Positions 48,683 through 55,022 of a stretch of DNA of 64,000 bases are shown in pieces. Under the pieces are notes generated by a model. That model did not search any database, was not told where the DNA came from, and saw only the letters and a program-made list of their open reading frames with translations. The stretch is from Ecdyonurus torrentis (Eukaryota > Arthropoda > Insecta > Ephemeroptera > Heptageniidae). Where the stretch lies: NCBI GenBank assembly GCA_949318235.1, contig OX439134.1:28156459-28220458 (forward strand), given 5' to 3'. Made by a program: the position numbers and the translations under genes. Position 1 is the first letter of the stretch; each line of letters starts with the position of its first letter.

Positions 48683-51600
48683 CCCCTATTTAAAAACAAG
48701 AAAATATTTACTAAATATTCATTATTTTATATTTATTTAATACAGAATATAATGCAACTACTGTACACTCAAACTTTCTGTAAAAGTAAAATTTAAATAC
48801 TGTACCTAAATAATAATATACTTGTGCCTATTTTGCAAGGTACTGCAGTAGACAGTAAATACAATACTTTTATGTTATGTTCAGGGTGACCTACATGAGT
48901 TCCTCATGGCTCACTCTCCCTTCACTGAACCTGAGCCTGGTGAACCACGACGTCAACAACTGGACCAAGCAGATTTCTTACACATTGCCATTCAAATTGC
49001 TGCAGGTCAGGCACACTTATCTTACATACCGTACTTATTTTGTAGTTTTATCTCTCATGCTGTTCTTATTTTATTTGCAATTCTTCCACTTTACATTTAC
49101 TTTAAATTTTGAATAGTAAACGACTTTTAAAGTGTTTAAAGAAATAGTTAATATTTACGTACAGCCCTTATGTACGTACTTACTTTTTTTTTTTTTTTTA
49201 TCATTTAGAATACTACATTGATAATTACCATATGTGATTGGCTGACTCATCAATGAATCACAGCCACTGGGTCTGGTCACGTGATAAGTCGGCCAATCAC
49301 AGTCACCGGTACATTGTGACGTCAGATAAGTTTTATTTCAACTGTCAAAATGAAAATAAATAAAAATAAATACAAAATCAACATGTTGGTGTCTAATTCA
49401 TGGATAATAAGGTATGGTAATTATCAATCTAGTATTCTAAATGATAACAAAATAAGTGTATAAGGGTTTTAACTTTTAAGGTAGATAGGTGGTAGTAGGT
49501 AACTGGATAATATCTGACAAACCAAACGATTGTGAAACATAAAATTAACATGGAAGTAATGATGAAATAGGACTTAAAAGTTTAGTTATGCCAAATACTT
49601 GAGCTTACGATCAAATATTTAATATTTCATTTTGAAGATATACCTATTGTAAAAAATGTAAAATTTTAAATTTTAGTGCCATTTTTTAAATCAAATTACA
49701 AACTTTTTTTTATAAGTATGTAATAAAGTTATTTAGTATTTTTTTTTATTATTATTTGAGTAAATATTATGAGAAAATTACATAGGTATACTTTTTTAAT
49801 TGAAATAAATTTTATACAAGGGATTATTGTGAAATAAGGTTTATCATTTGACTAAAATTGACCTCAAGATGGTCACCGTCTGTCTTAGAGCGCACTTTCA
49901 ATTTATATTAACTCTCCAATGATTTGTGATGTACAGGTATGGAGTACCTGAGTGGACATCACTACGTACATCGCGACCTGGCCGCGCGGAATTGTCTTGT
50001 CGGAGAGAATCTTACGGTCAAGATCTCGGACTTTGGACTGTCCAGGGATGTCTACTCATCTGATTACTACAGAGTTCAGTCCAAGTCACTTCTACCTGTC
50101 AGGTATGTCAAGTTTTATTTCTTCTAATGTGCTACAAATAAAGTATTAGTCAAAATAAACTTAATGGGGGAAAAAAGTGACATGCATACTTAAAATTTTA
50201 AACAAATATTGAGTTTTTCTTTTTTATATATACCATATGGTGTTACATAAAAAAATAATCCAATTTTTTTCTGTTGTATTTTTACTGAAGTCATATGATG
50301 AAAGACCATCATCATTCATTTTATTGTTATTGTATTATTTATTTATTATTATTATTTTTTATTTTACTATTTATTTATTTGTTGTTATTATATATTTTTT
50401 TTATTGTTCATTTTATTTATTTGCATAATTTGTCACATTTTAAGCTCCAATTAAATTAATATTGCTATCATGTCTACAATTTACTTTAATTTTAAAATGC
50501 ACTAAACTCTCGATTTTGTAAAGTTCAATTCTATGAATTTCTCAAAATGCTCAGTTGGGTTGACAGCAGACTTCAATATAAGCATAGCAATGTTAAAGCA
50601 CTCAATTTTTTGAATTTGAATTTTGTGGAATAGCCATTTTCTGGGTCACAAAATAGAGAGTACTGTAGCAGTAACACACTGCACCACCTTGTAATAAAAT
50701 ACCATATATTTACAACTATGACTCCATATAAATACTGACTAATGTATTTGCACTATGAATGTATTTCACAAATGAATCTGACCACAGTGTTCATCCATAT
50801 TTTGACAATATATATTAAAGGTTTTGCTAACGAGTGGTTGGTCTACTGTTCAAAACATTGTAGAGGAACGAACAAAATAATAATAATAATATAAATGAAA
50901 GTGCAAGACCTAATTACAGCACTAGCTAAAATACATGTTTAATAATTCCAACATGGTGTTGCGTTTCAGGTGGATGCCCCCAGAGTCGATATTGTACGGC
51001 AAGTTTACGACAGAGAGTGATGTGTGGAGCTACGGCGTTGTGTTGTGGGAAACTTACAGCTATGGTCTGCAGGTATGTTAAATTGGAAAGAAAACAAAAT
51101 TGAGGTTTGATAATAAATTCAAAGAAAAGGATAGTAATGAAGACCATACAATATGGTTTCGTATAGTTTTCTGCTTTATAGTTGCGTAATAATTGGGCTC
51201 TTTGACTATAATACTTTAACTCTGATTTAATTATAGCATAATTATGTATATGTTTTATTTTGTTTTTTCTACATTGTTAAGTGTTTTCCCCAAAGTCACA
51301 GTTCTACAGCATTACAGTATGCAATAAAATACGAATCGAAGCATTATTAAATAGCCTATAGGATAGCTTCATGAAATGGTGCATTGCAGCCACATTATTG
51401 ACAATGCACCATCAGAAAAATATCATTTTGTATCTGGTGTATCGTTATTTTTTTATTTTTTATTTTTTCAGGCTATAACTTTATTTCAATCAGTAGTAGT
51501 TAAGGGAGTAGGGTACCGACCTTATATCTCAAAAACTAGAAGTGTTTGGGGTCTAAATTTGGTGTCATTGTGTAGCTAAGGGTCACACCTAGCCATGATA

Positions 51601-53929
51601 AAAATTTCATGATGTTTCACCGTCCAGAAAAAAAAAGAAAAAAATTATTGAAATTAACATTGCGCCTTATGGGCTGAAAATTTCCAAAAAACATATAAAA
51701 TCAATTTGCACGGTGACCCCCCAAAATTTTTATATATTTGAAATTGTCTCAAGCTGAAGTATCATTGTGCAAAATTTTAGATTTTTTTGACAAGAAAAGT
51801 TTGTGTCTAATGGCCGACATCGGTCCTCTACTCCTTTAAAAACAATTGATATATTTTTTCCCCCTAAATTATTCCATGTTATATTTTGCTAAAGTAAGGG
51901 GTTGAAGTACAAAATAAAATCAATAATTGCTACCACCCCTTATTCTACAAACAAATGTAAACAATTGTATTGTTGACTTATACAAGATATTAACTACATT
52001 TTGTCATGAAATTTCAGCCTTACTACGGTTACAGTAACCAAGAAGTGATCGATATGATTCGCTCGCGTCAACTTCTGCCGTGTCCCGAGTCGTGTCCCTC
52101 GAGAATGTACTCTCTGATGATGGAGTGCTGGCACGAGGTGCCGTATCGTAGACCCACCTTCCCTGAGCTGCACGCCAGATTGCGAGCGTGGAGTGCCATG
52201 CCTGCACCACAGCCATCGCACGGTAAGTAATTTTGCTTTTTTATTTTGTTTTAATAGGGAGGGAGTGTGTATCACATAATCACCACTTAAGAATTTAACG
52301 TCAAGTGCGGTGATTTTGGCCAAATTTTCAAAAATTATCTAACTAAAGCATATTATACAGAAACAAAAACTAAAGTAAAACTTGCTTTTTGCTCTATCTT
52401 TTATTTATTGTTTCACGTTGCCATGGGCTTTAGTTAAGAACTAAATAATTTTTGAAAATTTGACCAAAATTGCCCTACCAGCATTGTAATTTTTAATTTA
52501 GTTACAAATGTTCAAATTTTGCAACGAAGTACATCTTTATTAAAAAAGTAAATGCGGTATGTACATTTTTTTGAAAAGGTGGAGTTTTTGCCCAAATATA
52601 CAGTGCTGAGCTAAAGCTGTGCTAAAACAGAGGTAGTAGATATTATATATATGTTGAGGGGTGTAAAAGCAAAAAAGTTGTACAGCTCTGGCCAAAAGTT
52701 CCCGAACGGGGCAGCGGCGGCCGCTGCGTTTTCTCATAAAGATAGCATAGTGTGGTTGCGGGTTGCCTATGCAAATCGTTCGGGAACTTTTGGCCAGAGC
52801 TGTACATGGCTTGAGAGTTTGGTATCCAAAGCAGAGGCATATTTGCACCACTACTTGAACTATGCTCACCGGCTAATTAGTTGGTGCATACATATGTAAT
52901 ATAAGCCATTATTAAATTGCATGCTTTACGCATTTACTTTTGGTCTGAGTTTAATATTTTCTCTCACATGTCAGTCAAGGGTTACTTGTTCCCTTGGTTT
53001 CTAATCTACTTGTTACAAAATTTTATGGTACAATATTCACAATATAATAGTTAAGGCAGGAAATCAGTTACAATCATTGCAGTAAAAAATGAAATTATAT
53101 TGGCTTATGGCCATTCAATGCACTCAGATGGAGATTTCAGTGTACGCAAAACCCTATCTAAATACATGTTATTCCTATATGCCAATAGAATTTCATTTTT
53201 TATTGCAATGACCGTACTATAAGATTTGACTAAAAAGTTATAAAGAAAGAAAAATCTGAAATTTTACACAGTGATACATTAGGATATGATATCTTCAAAA
53301 ATGTTAAAAAAAAAAAATTTGGGGGTCACCATGCTAGATTTTAAATTATGATTTTTTGAAGTTTTAGTCCCATAAGAGCCTATGTTAATTTCAATAATTA
53401 TTTTCTCTCTTATCTGATGGGTCACGGGTTCTGAAAATTTTATCATAGGTAGTTGTTACTATTAACTTTTAAATGGCATCATAAAATTTTGAAGTTTTCT
53501 GTTTAGATTTTGAGATACAAGCCATCTATATACAACCCTTAAGTCATTAATATATAAAATATATTACAAGCAAATTGTATATAATATTTTGGTTTGTTTT
53601 TGTTTACAGGTGCCCCTAGTATAGGTGGTAGCAGCAGTCAACGCTCGAGCACAGGACCCAGTAACAATACAGGCTCCACACAACTAAGCAGTCACTTACA
53701 ACAAACCAATCCCTATTCCATACAACAGAACACTGGTACGTTCCCTCAGAACTACAATAACTCATACAATAGCAACAATCAGTACCCTCCCAGCTCGCAG
53801 TTCAACGCTCAACAAGCGATGCAAATGAACTTGAGGTCTCAACAATGTCCGAGCCCACAAAGACCAAATCATCCACATCATCACGTAATGGGGACCTTCC
53901 ATGCTGACGGTAAAGTCTCAAATATTTAA
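23153..53929 (+). CDS. Ror: ROR receptor tyrosine kinase (Ig-Frizzled-kringle-TM-kinase), 17 exons seen
   Basis: A Wnt-binding single-pass receptor kinase of the plasma membrane. Exons: 23153-23238, 27039-27172, 30732-30918, 33366-33438, 36595-36779, 37910-38090, 38506-38647, 41113-41254, 41798-42028, 42190-42345, 42824-43036, 48037-48248, 48885-49005, 49937-50102, 50970-51072, 52018-52222, 53610-53929. Every junction has GT/AG and matching phase, giving about 951 aa before the TAA. Domains in order are one Ig, an acidic linker, a Frizzled CRD over three exons, a kringle, one TM helix and the kinase, then a Ser/Gln/Asn-rich tail. The first exon of the Ig form is missing: the exon at 23153 begins mid-codon. 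Kinase motifs are intact: [20 protein letters not shown] and DFG. A second start exon at 35389 gives an Ig-less form of 826 aa. The closest resemblance is to arthropod ROR. Confidence 0.95.
23239..27038 (+). other. Ror intron, 3.8 kb
   Basis: Contains the 471-bp palindrome at 23630-24100. The rest is AT-rich sequence in which I see no gene. Confidence 0.6.
23630..24100. mobile_element. Long palindromic MITE, about 470 bp
   Basis: Left arm 'AGACGTTGCAAAAGTAGGTT' and right arm 'AACCTACTTTTGCAACGTCT' are exact inverses. Similarity continues inward for about 200 bp per arm ('GAAATTTTTACTGTAGCTCA' against its inverse). No coding capacity. It is the largest foldback element in the window. Confidence 0.85.
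27039..27172 (+). CDS. Ror: Ror exon: Ig domain, first half
   Basis: Acceptor 'TGTTTCAG', donor 'GTAAGT', entry phase 1, exit phase 0. Encodes '[20 protein letters not shown]' and '[11 protein letters not shown]', the first Ig cysteine and the core tryptophan. Confidence 0.93.
27570..27719. mobile_element. TA-flanked MITE, family 6 (copy 1)
   Basis: 'TACAGTCTCTTTCATAAAAA' and 'TTTTTATGAAAGTGACTGTA' form terminal inverted repeats with TA at each end, as in Tc1/mariner-type MITEs. The interior 'TGGCTTATGGCCATACAATG' recurs in the copy at 53069. Confidence 0.75.
28500..28747. mobile_element. MITE family 2 (copy 3), 5' truncated
   Basis: Shares 'TTTTGCCAGTTTAAAAATCC', 'GAGCATTGATGCTGTTAACA' and the terminal 'GACGTCATGCGTATACACCC' with copy 2. 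The left terminal repeat is missing. Confidence 0.7.
29239..29310. repeat. (TA)n microsatellite
   Basis: About 70 bp of uninterrupted TA. Confidence 0.95.
29652..29996. mobile_element. TTAA-bounded MITE, family 4 (copy 2)
   Basis: Starts 'TTAAAGGAATAGACCAGAGA' directly at the end of a 60-bp TA repeat (29590-29651). It ends 'ATGGTCTATGGCTTTAA'. The ends are imperfect inverted repeats. Confidence 0.8.
30732..30918 (+). CDS. Ror: Ror exon: Ig domain, second half
   Basis: Acceptor 'CCTTACAG', donor 'GTAAGT', entry phase 0, exit phase 1. Encodes '[18 protein letters not shown]' with the second Ig cysteine, then '[11 protein letters not shown]', characteristic of the ROR Ig C-terminus. Confidence 0.95.
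30969..31279. mobile_element. TTAA-bounded foldback MITE, family 5 (copy 1)
   Basis: 'TTAAAGGCGTAGAACACATT' at the left; the right end inverts it ('GTGTTTTACGCCTTTAA'). Arms of over 100 bp include 'GGCCGGAGTCATTGATTTCT'. The loop contains 'GTATGACGTCACGG'. A second full copy is at 57945 and a half copy at 62524. Confidence 0.85.
32518..32572. repeat. Perfect foldback: 27-bp arms, 1-nt spacer
   Basis: The arm 'ATTTTGCTCTGTTTGAACAG' plus 'GCCTTAG' is followed after a single A by its exact reverse complement. It looks like two terminal inverted repeats joined with almost no interior. Confidence 0.9.
32751..33093. mobile_element. TTAA-bounded MITE, family 4 (copy 3)
   Basis: Same orientation and about the same length as the copy at 29652, with 'TTAAAGGAATAGACCAGAGA' at the left and 'TGATCTATGGCTTTAA' at the right. 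Confidence 0.8.
33366..33438 (+). CDS. Ror: Ror exon: Pro-rich linker after Ig
   Basis: Acceptor 'TTTTATAG', donor 'GTAAGA', entry phase 1, exit phase 2. Encodes '[19 protein letters not shown]'. It joins in phase to the exon at 36595. Confidence 0.85.
33439..35388 (+). other. Ror intron / upstream of alternative exon
   Basis: Contains (CT)n at 33629-33667 and 34279-34327, and poly(A)/poly(T) tracts at 33774-33800 and 33865-33887. The last 120 bp before 35389 are less AT-rich and include an octamer-like 'ATGCAAAT' at about 35299. That stretch is the candidate internal promoter. Confidence 0.5.
35250..35388 (+). promoter_or_regulatory. Candidate internal Ror promoter
   Basis: This stretch directly precedes the signal-peptide start codon. 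It is richer in GC ('TTCCCGCGCTCGCATGGGAA' at about 35249) and contains 'ATGCAAAT', but no TATA box is obvious. The promoter role is inferred only from the following first exon. Confidence 0.35.
35389..35492 (+). CDS. Ror: Alternative Ror first exon encoding a signal peptide
   Basis: An ATG opens 34 codons plus two bases ending at 'GG|GTAATT'. The N-terminus is a textbook signal peptide: basic 'RLKSYIRK', hydrophobic '[12 protein letters not shown]', then 'SYA' before a likely cleavage. Exit phase 2 is the same as that of the exon at 33366-33438, so it can splice to the exon at 36595. The resulting protein has CRD, kringle, TM and kinase but no Ig domain. Confidence 0.8.
36231..36400. mobile_element. 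Palindromic element, about 170 bp
   Basis: 'GAAGTGAACGAACTACACTT' at the left is inverted at the right ('AAGTGTAGTTCGTTCACTTT'). A third related arm in the middle carries 'TTTGTAAAGTGTAGAACGTT'. Confidence 0.65.
36416..36521. mobile_element. Palindromic element, about 105 bp
   Basis: 'TACACTCCCCCTGAATAAAT' inverts as 'ATTTATTCGGGGAGAGTGTA', 70 bp upstream of the exon at 36595. A small MITE by structure. Confidence 0.65.
36595..36779 (+). CDS. Ror: Ror exon: acidic linker before CRD
   Basis: Acceptor 'GGTGCAG', donor 'GTATGA', entry phase 2, exit phase 1. Encodes '[18 protein letters not shown]' and a Gly/Pro/Asn-rich stretch. It is the shared acceptor exon of both predicted isoforms. Confidence 0.9.
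36780..37909 (+). other. Ror intron, 1.1 kb
   Basis: Poly(A)/poly(T) tracts at 37372-37393 and 37423-37447 and a partial family-4 MITE at 37658-37829, which ends 'GTGGTCTATGGCTTTAA'. Confidence 0.6.
37910..38090 (+). CDS. Ror: Ror exon: CRD part 1
   Basis: Acceptor 'CTTGCAG', donor 'GTAAGT', phases 1 and 2. Encodes '[20 protein letters not shown]', the first CRD cysteines, and an N-glycosylation site (NRS). Confidence 0.93.
38213..38371. mobile_element. Palindromic MITE in CRD intron
   Basis: Ends 'CCTCCACGCCAAAAA' and 'TTTTTGGCGCGGAGG'. The interior arms 'CCAGATTTGTTACAAGTGGA' and the inverse 'TCCACTCATCACAAATCTGG' pair around a 40-bp loop. Confidence 0.8.
38506..38647 (+). CDS. Ror: Ror exon: CRD part 2
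   Basis: Acceptor 'GTTCCAG', donor 'GTACAT', phases 2 and 0. Encodes '[18 protein letters not shown]' and '[16 protein letters not shown]', cysteine spacing typical of Frizzled-type CRDs. Confidence 0.95.
38990..39134. mobile_element. Palindromic MITE related to that at 43137
   Basis: 'TCAACTGGGGTTAAATTGAA' and 'TTCAATTTAACCACGGTTGA' are imperfect inverses, close to the terminal 'CAGTCAACTGGGGTGA' of the element at 43137. Confidence 0.65.
39142..39156. repeat. 15-bp target duplication, left copy
   Basis: 'TTATTATCCATAAAT', repeated exactly at 40894-40908. The pair brackets the hammerhead-bearing retroelement. Confidence 0.85.
39201..40040 (+). mobile_element. 5'-truncated LINE nested in the left repeat
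   Basis: Flanked by the 10-bp duplication 'TGATAATTAA' (39191-39200 and 40041-40050). It ends in a (TGTA)n tail at about 40012-40040. The uninterrupted sequence at about 40700 in the other terminal repeat is the empty site. It is in the same orientation as Ror. Confidence 0.9.
39204..39962 (+). CDS. LINE reverse transcriptase C-terminal fragment
   Basis: 252 codons open from the truncation point to a TAA. Begins with the end of the RT palm/thumb ('[15 protein letters not shown]' and '[15 protein letters not shown]'). It continues with the post-RT region ('[12 protein letters not shown]', '[16 protein letters not shown]', '[13 protein letters not shown]') usual in non-LTR retrotransposons of the RTE/Jockey-like groups. 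The N-terminal endonuclease and the catalytic YADD are absent because of 5' truncation, so it is non-functional. No frameshift suggests a young insertion. Confidence 0.85.
   Translation: MIDRLEESTEQMDLRINVGKTKVMVFGGENDDGNEFTLNGEKLERVKEFVYLGRLYQENGSIDGEIERRVAAGRKVVGSMAGLAKSDALSNKAKLTVYNSVLLPTILYGSESWVCQSRHMSRVNAVGMSFLRSMCGKTRLDRVRNTWVLEKCGVKETVTEKYENSVLQWFGHVERMGDERIAKQVFHSRVDGRRDRGRPKTSWSEVVGRCLKNKNVRSMKCKRKCMKQGMRLAEASEVCQDRKLWRSITGSG
40308..40372 (-). ncRNA. Type-I hammerhead ribozyme
   Basis: The minus strand has the invariant CUGAUGA (40356-40350), a 4-bp stem II GGCC/GGCC with loop CAGCA, and GAA (40336-40334). A 3-bp stem III ACA/UGU with loop GCGU follows, then the cleavage base C at 40323. 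Stem I is open: CCAUG (40361-40357) pairs with CAUGG (40322-40318). After an internal loop (CUCA/UUA), CUCUCUC (40372-40366) pairs with GAGAGAG (40314-40308). Every conserved core base is present. Predicted cleavage is between 40323 and 40322. Very short stem III is typical of ribozymes in Penelope elements and retrozymes. Confidence 0.9.
40441..40489 (-). promoter_or_regulatory. CCAAT + TATA promoter upstream of the ribozyme
   Basis: The minus strand carries CCAAT (40489-40485) and, about 37 nt downstream, TATATAAG (40448-40441). It lies in a GC-rich island unlike the surrounding intron. A start about 30 nt downstream would fall near 40412, roughly 40 nt before the ribozyme. Confidence 0.65.
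40894..40908. repeat. 15-bp target duplication, right copy
   Basis: Exact copy of 39142-39156. Confidence 0.85.
41113..41254 (+). CDS. Ror: Ror exon: CRD part 3
   Basis: Acceptor 'GTTAATTAG', donor 'GTAAGT', phases 0 and 1. Encodes '[20 protein letters not shown]', the last CRD cysteines. Confidence 0.93.
41295..41703. mobile_element. MITE family 3 (copy 3)
   Basis: 'CGTCCTGAATCAATTGATAT' inverts as 'TTGATTCAGGACAATGTCCT'. The centre has 'CATAAGTTACCAAACGTGAC'. Ends lie near 'CAAGGAAGACC' and 'TTATCCTCATTG', with poly(T) in the right arm. Confidence 0.7.
41798..42028 (+). CDS. Ror: Ror exon: kringle domain
   Basis: Acceptor 'TTCCACAG', donor 'GTGAGT', phases 1 and 1. One exon holds a complete kringle: '[14 protein letters not shown]', 'GRPCQPW', 'HNFCRNPGG', 'GPWCFV', 'ELCALPQC', with all six cysteines. 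A symmetric 1-1 exon is typical of a shufflable extracellular module. Confidence 0.96.
42190..42345 (+). CDS. Ror: Ror exon: transmembrane helix
   Basis: Acceptor 'GATTTCAG', donor 'GTAAGC', phases 1 and 1. Encodes '[20 protein letters not shown]' followed by Cys-Cys and a basic stop-transfer 'RSRNSKLRR'. Confidence 0.95.
42824..43036 (+). CDS. Ror: Ror exon: juxtamembrane and glycine-rich loop
   Basis: Acceptor 'GATTTCAG', donor 'GTAAGT', phases 1 and 1. Encodes a Gly/Ser/Gln-rich juxtamembrane region, then '[13 protein letters not shown]', the ATP-binding loop split by the intron. Confidence 0.95.
43137..43302. mobile_element. Palindromic MITE, about 165 bp
   Basis: Ends 'ACAGTCAACTGGGGTGACTT' and 'TTCACCCCAGTTGACTGT'. 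'TTGAACACCC' and 'GGGTGTTCAA' continue the pairing. Confidence 0.8.
43727..45297 (-). CDS. Penelope-like RT + GIY-YIG protein, leftward copy, 5' truncated
   Basis: About 517 codons open from the dimer junction to the stop at 43727. RT motifs: 'TSLYTNINH' (motif A), '[15 protein letters not shown]' (motif B), '[11 protein letters not shown]' (motif C, catalytic DD) and 'FLDVDINI'. A linker with Cys clusters follows, then a GIY-YIG nuclease '[19 protein letters not shown]'. N-terminal RT parts are missing, so autonomy is lost, but there is no stop in what remains. No natural Met marks the start; the frame enters from the junction. Confidence 0.9.
45274..46752 (+). CDS. Penelope-like RT + GIY-YIG protein, rightward copy, 5' truncated
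   Basis: Nearly identical to the leftward copy. Visible differences include Thr-Ile for Thr-Ser before 'DVTSLYTN' and Pro for Leu in '[10 protein letters not shown]'. It starts about 30 codons later in the protein than the other copy and is open to 46752. RT motifs and the GIY-YIG domain are intact. It has the same orientation as Ror, inside its intron. Confidence 0.9.
   Translation, partial: QPLPPDWLLVTIDVTSLYTNINHLMGIRAVEHYLEKRPKPHVPTTGFLLQLVRFILQRNNFHFMNEHYEQKCGTAMGTRMAPSYANLTMGLLECEFMGRQKYKPHLWKRFIDDIFMVWQHGIGPLHEFLDELNKFSCLKFTHSTSPNSATFLDVDINIDDGKLITSIHIKPTNHMQYLHYNSCHPPRTIRSIPFSLACRGNRIPNTDQTKSKYIDSITTAFSTRGYPKHLVEKQIAKAANRFSLGDKTPCDQNKTNNDNQSIRPFITTYHPKLEKEIRQMLQYAHPILATTETNLLLPKIPPIAFRQPPNIKAILSHTDPTPKPKPLPSGSFPCQNNGKQSNRGRRCDTCITQIPSKTFTSPVTNLTYPIHGHNTCTSENVIYKLECTQHTTNPTTGQQEKCQAFYIGLTTQKARDRMNGHRQSVKNNEMEKPVAEHAASHGISNFQLCYKSTILRTIPGPANYATLRQYELAYQHILRSRKAQGLPGLNIR
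47159..47336. mobile_element. Mini-palindrome related to the hammerhead element's terminal repeat
   Basis: Arms 'TTGGGGAATGGGAGATAGTA' and 'TACTATCTCCCAATCCCCAG' are inverse. 'GAAAAATTTCTAACCCAGGC' inverts as 'TTAGAAATTTTTCTC'. The same words occur in the direct repeats at 40085 and 40745. Confidence 0.7.
47369..47602. mobile_element. Miniature Penelope-like inverted dimer, 234 bp
   Basis: An inverted copy of the 3' end (47369 to about 47512) is joined to a direct copy of the last 90 bp including the tail. It is flanked by an exact 14-bp duplication 'TTATCTACAAAAAT' (47355-47368 and 47603-47616). It repeats the asymmetry of the large dimer: tail only on the right. Confidence 0.9.
47807..47972. 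mobile_element. Palindromic MITE, family 7 (copy 1)
   Basis: 'TGTTGTTCCGCTCTATTGAC' inverts as 'CCAATAGAGCAGAACAACA'. The interior 'TTGACCTTGAAAAATATTTT' is shared with the element at 57559. Confidence 0.75.
48037..48248 (+). CDS. Ror: Ror exon: kinase N-lobe
   Basis: Acceptor 'CTCCACAG', donor 'GTAAGT', phases 1 and 0. Encodes '[12 protein letters not shown]', '[10 protein letters not shown]' with the ATP-anchoring Lys, helix-C Glu in 'FRREVDLM', and '[10 protein letters not shown]'. Confidence 0.96.
48249..48884 (+). other. Ror intron with poly(A)/poly(T) tracts
   Basis: Homopolymer tracts at about 48516-48540, 48567-48581 and 48654-48682. Nothing else recognised. Confidence 0.6.
48885..49005 (+). 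CDS. Ror: Ror exon: kinase hinge and helix E start
   Basis: Acceptor 'ATGTTCAG', donor 'GTCAGG', phases 0 and 1. Encodes '[12 protein letters not shown]', a charged insert, and '[11 protein letters not shown]'. Confidence 0.94.
49200..49446. mobile_element. MITE with 'ATCATTTAGAATACTA' ends
   Basis: The left 'ATCATTTAGAATACTA' and right 'TAGTATTCTAAATGAT' are exact inverses; 'TGATAATTACCATA' continues each arm. The interior is GC-richer, with 'TGATTGGCTGACTCATCAAT' and its near inverse. Confidence 0.8.
49937..50102 (+). CDS. Ror: Ror exon: catalytic and activation loops
   Basis: Acceptor 'TGTACAG', donor 'GTATGT', phases 1 and 2. Encodes '[14 protein letters not shown]', '[10 protein letters not shown]' and '[17 protein letters not shown]'. 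DFG is intact. Confidence 0.97.
50103..50969 (+). other. Ror intron, 0.9 kb
   Basis: AT-rich; I see nothing organised. Confidence 0.5.
50970..51072 (+). CDS. Ror: Ror exon: P+1 loop and helix F
   Basis: Acceptor 'GTTTCAG', donor 'GTATGT', phases 2 and 0. Encodes '[20 protein letters not shown]' and '[14 protein letters not shown]'. Confidence 0.97.
51500..51839. mobile_element. TTAA-bounded MITE, family 1 (copy 2)
   Basis: Starts 'TTAAGGGAGTAGGGTACCGA' and ends 'TCGGTCCTCTACTCCTTTAA'. It is inverted relative to the copies at 8942 and 55572. Confidence 0.82.
52018..52222 (+). CDS. Ror: Ror exon: kinase C-lobe end
   Basis: Acceptor 'ATTTCAG', donor 'GTAAGT', phases 0 and 1. Encodes '[20 protein letters not shown]', '[19 protein letters not shown]' and the kinase terminus. 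Confidence 0.97.
52300..52490. mobile_element. Worn palindrome
   Basis: 'TTTTCAAAAATTATCTAACT' near 52322 pairs imperfectly with 'TAAATAATTTTTGAAAATTT' near 52443. Probably an old MITE. Confidence 0.45.
52681..52804. mobile_element. Tc1/mariner-type MITE, 124 bp
   Basis: TA then 'CAGCTCTGGCCAAAAGTTCC', with the exact inverse and TA at the right. 'TGGCCAAAAGTT' is a typical Tc1-family terminus. The core is GC-rich ('GCAGCGGCGGCCGCTGC'). Confidence 0.88.
53069..53216. mobile_element. TA-flanked MITE, family 6 (copy 2)
   Basis: The interior 'TGGCTTATGGCCATTCAATG' and 'CAGATGGAGATTTCAGT' match the copy at 27570. The ends are more diverged. Confidence 0.7.
53222..53545. mobile_element. Worn family 1 MITE (copy 5)
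   Basis: 'AAAAATCTGAAATTTTACAC', 'GGGGGTCACCATG' and 'TTTTGAGATACAAG' correspond to family 1 internal sequence. The TTAA ends are degraded. Confidence 0.6.
53610..53929 (+). CDS. Ror: Ror last exon: Ser/Gln/Asn-rich tail
   Basis: Acceptor 'TGTTTACAG', entry phase 1. Encodes '[20 protein letters not shown]', '[20 protein letters not shown]' and '[10 protein letters not shown]', ending at TAA. A 'G|GTAAAG' donor-like site at 53909-53910 could extend the protein, but no convincing downstream exon was found. Vertebrate RORs also have Ser/Thr- and Pro-rich tails. Confidence 0.85.
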
Positions 53930-54223
53930 ATATATGAAATTAATTATTAAGCTGTAGTCAAATTTTTTTTCCTATGTTTAAATTAAGATCTGCATTATAT
54001 GTATCATCATCAGATTTTTTGTTGTTATATTGCAATACAGTAAAATCTTATTATTAATAATTAGCTTTTATATTGAAATCTCAGGTTACTGTAATTCCAT
54101 CCAATTGCATAAAAATTATTTATTGTTGACAAAATCACTTTCAAATGAAAAAAAAAAGTGATTAAAGTTTTAAAAAGCAATAATAGCTCTAAAAATGCCT
54201 AAAAAATCGCGCTATTCTACTCG

Positions 54224-54256
<33 letters not shown>

Positions 54257-54297
54257 CCCCTCTCTTAGATTTAAATTTGTTATTAACATTCAGTTTA

Positions 54298-54462
54298 TAT
54301 AACTTATATAACTTTATATAACATTCAGTTTTATAACATTATACTGTGCCATGCAAGACCTCGACCTCTCCATAGAACTTCTACTGTGGTAAGGCCCTTG
54401 CTGGTTTTTCTATCCTTTTCTTTATCATTGATCCTAACCGCGATGGTTTTTTCCTTAAATTG
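54298..54462 (+). mobile_element. Penelope-like 3'-end fragment
   Basis: Holds the last ~130 bp of the family, including 'TAACCGCGATGGTTTTTTCC', preceded by about 30 bp of 'TATAACTTATATAAC' filler. The exact 16-bp duplication 'ATTAACATTCAGTTTA' flanks it (54282-54297 and 54463-54478). Confidence 0.88.
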
Positions 54463-54979
54463 ATTAACATTCAGTTTACAATTATAATAATATAATTCAC
54501 AATTTAATTTCAGTCCATGTTTTTCACTTAAGTAGTATTGCTTGTTTATTGTTCTTTGTAACATGAAACAAAAAATCACAACAATAGTTTTTAAATGACA
54601 TTACGCATTTATTTTATTTTATTATAGGTAATTAAGTTGATAGGTATATAAACAAGCTAATGAAAATATAGTTCAATTTTTGATGATACGTAAGAAATTC
54701 AAGATTTTATTGATAGGCTAAGAATTAAGAGTTATGTATCCAAATTGCTTTTTAGAGCTTTTAAGTAGGCACGCTTTTTCAAGAATTGGTATTTTTATGA
54801 TGAAAAAAGCTGAGTGCTATATTTAACATGATATTTCATTGATAAATTCAATAAACTAAATTCATCCATTTTAGTTAAATTTGAACACTTGTTTGCTAGT
54901 TATCACTTTAACAAAAACAGTTATTTTTAATTGATATGGTATCACAGGTGTTGCCATAAAGTGAGCTGATTTTGAAATG

Positions 54980-55022
<43 letters not shown>

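Noticed and set aside
53909..53915. Splice donor in the last Ror exon
   Set aside because: 'G|GTAAAG' is donor-like, but no downstream exon with matching phase and conserved sequence was found; the in-frame stop 20 bp later is simpler.
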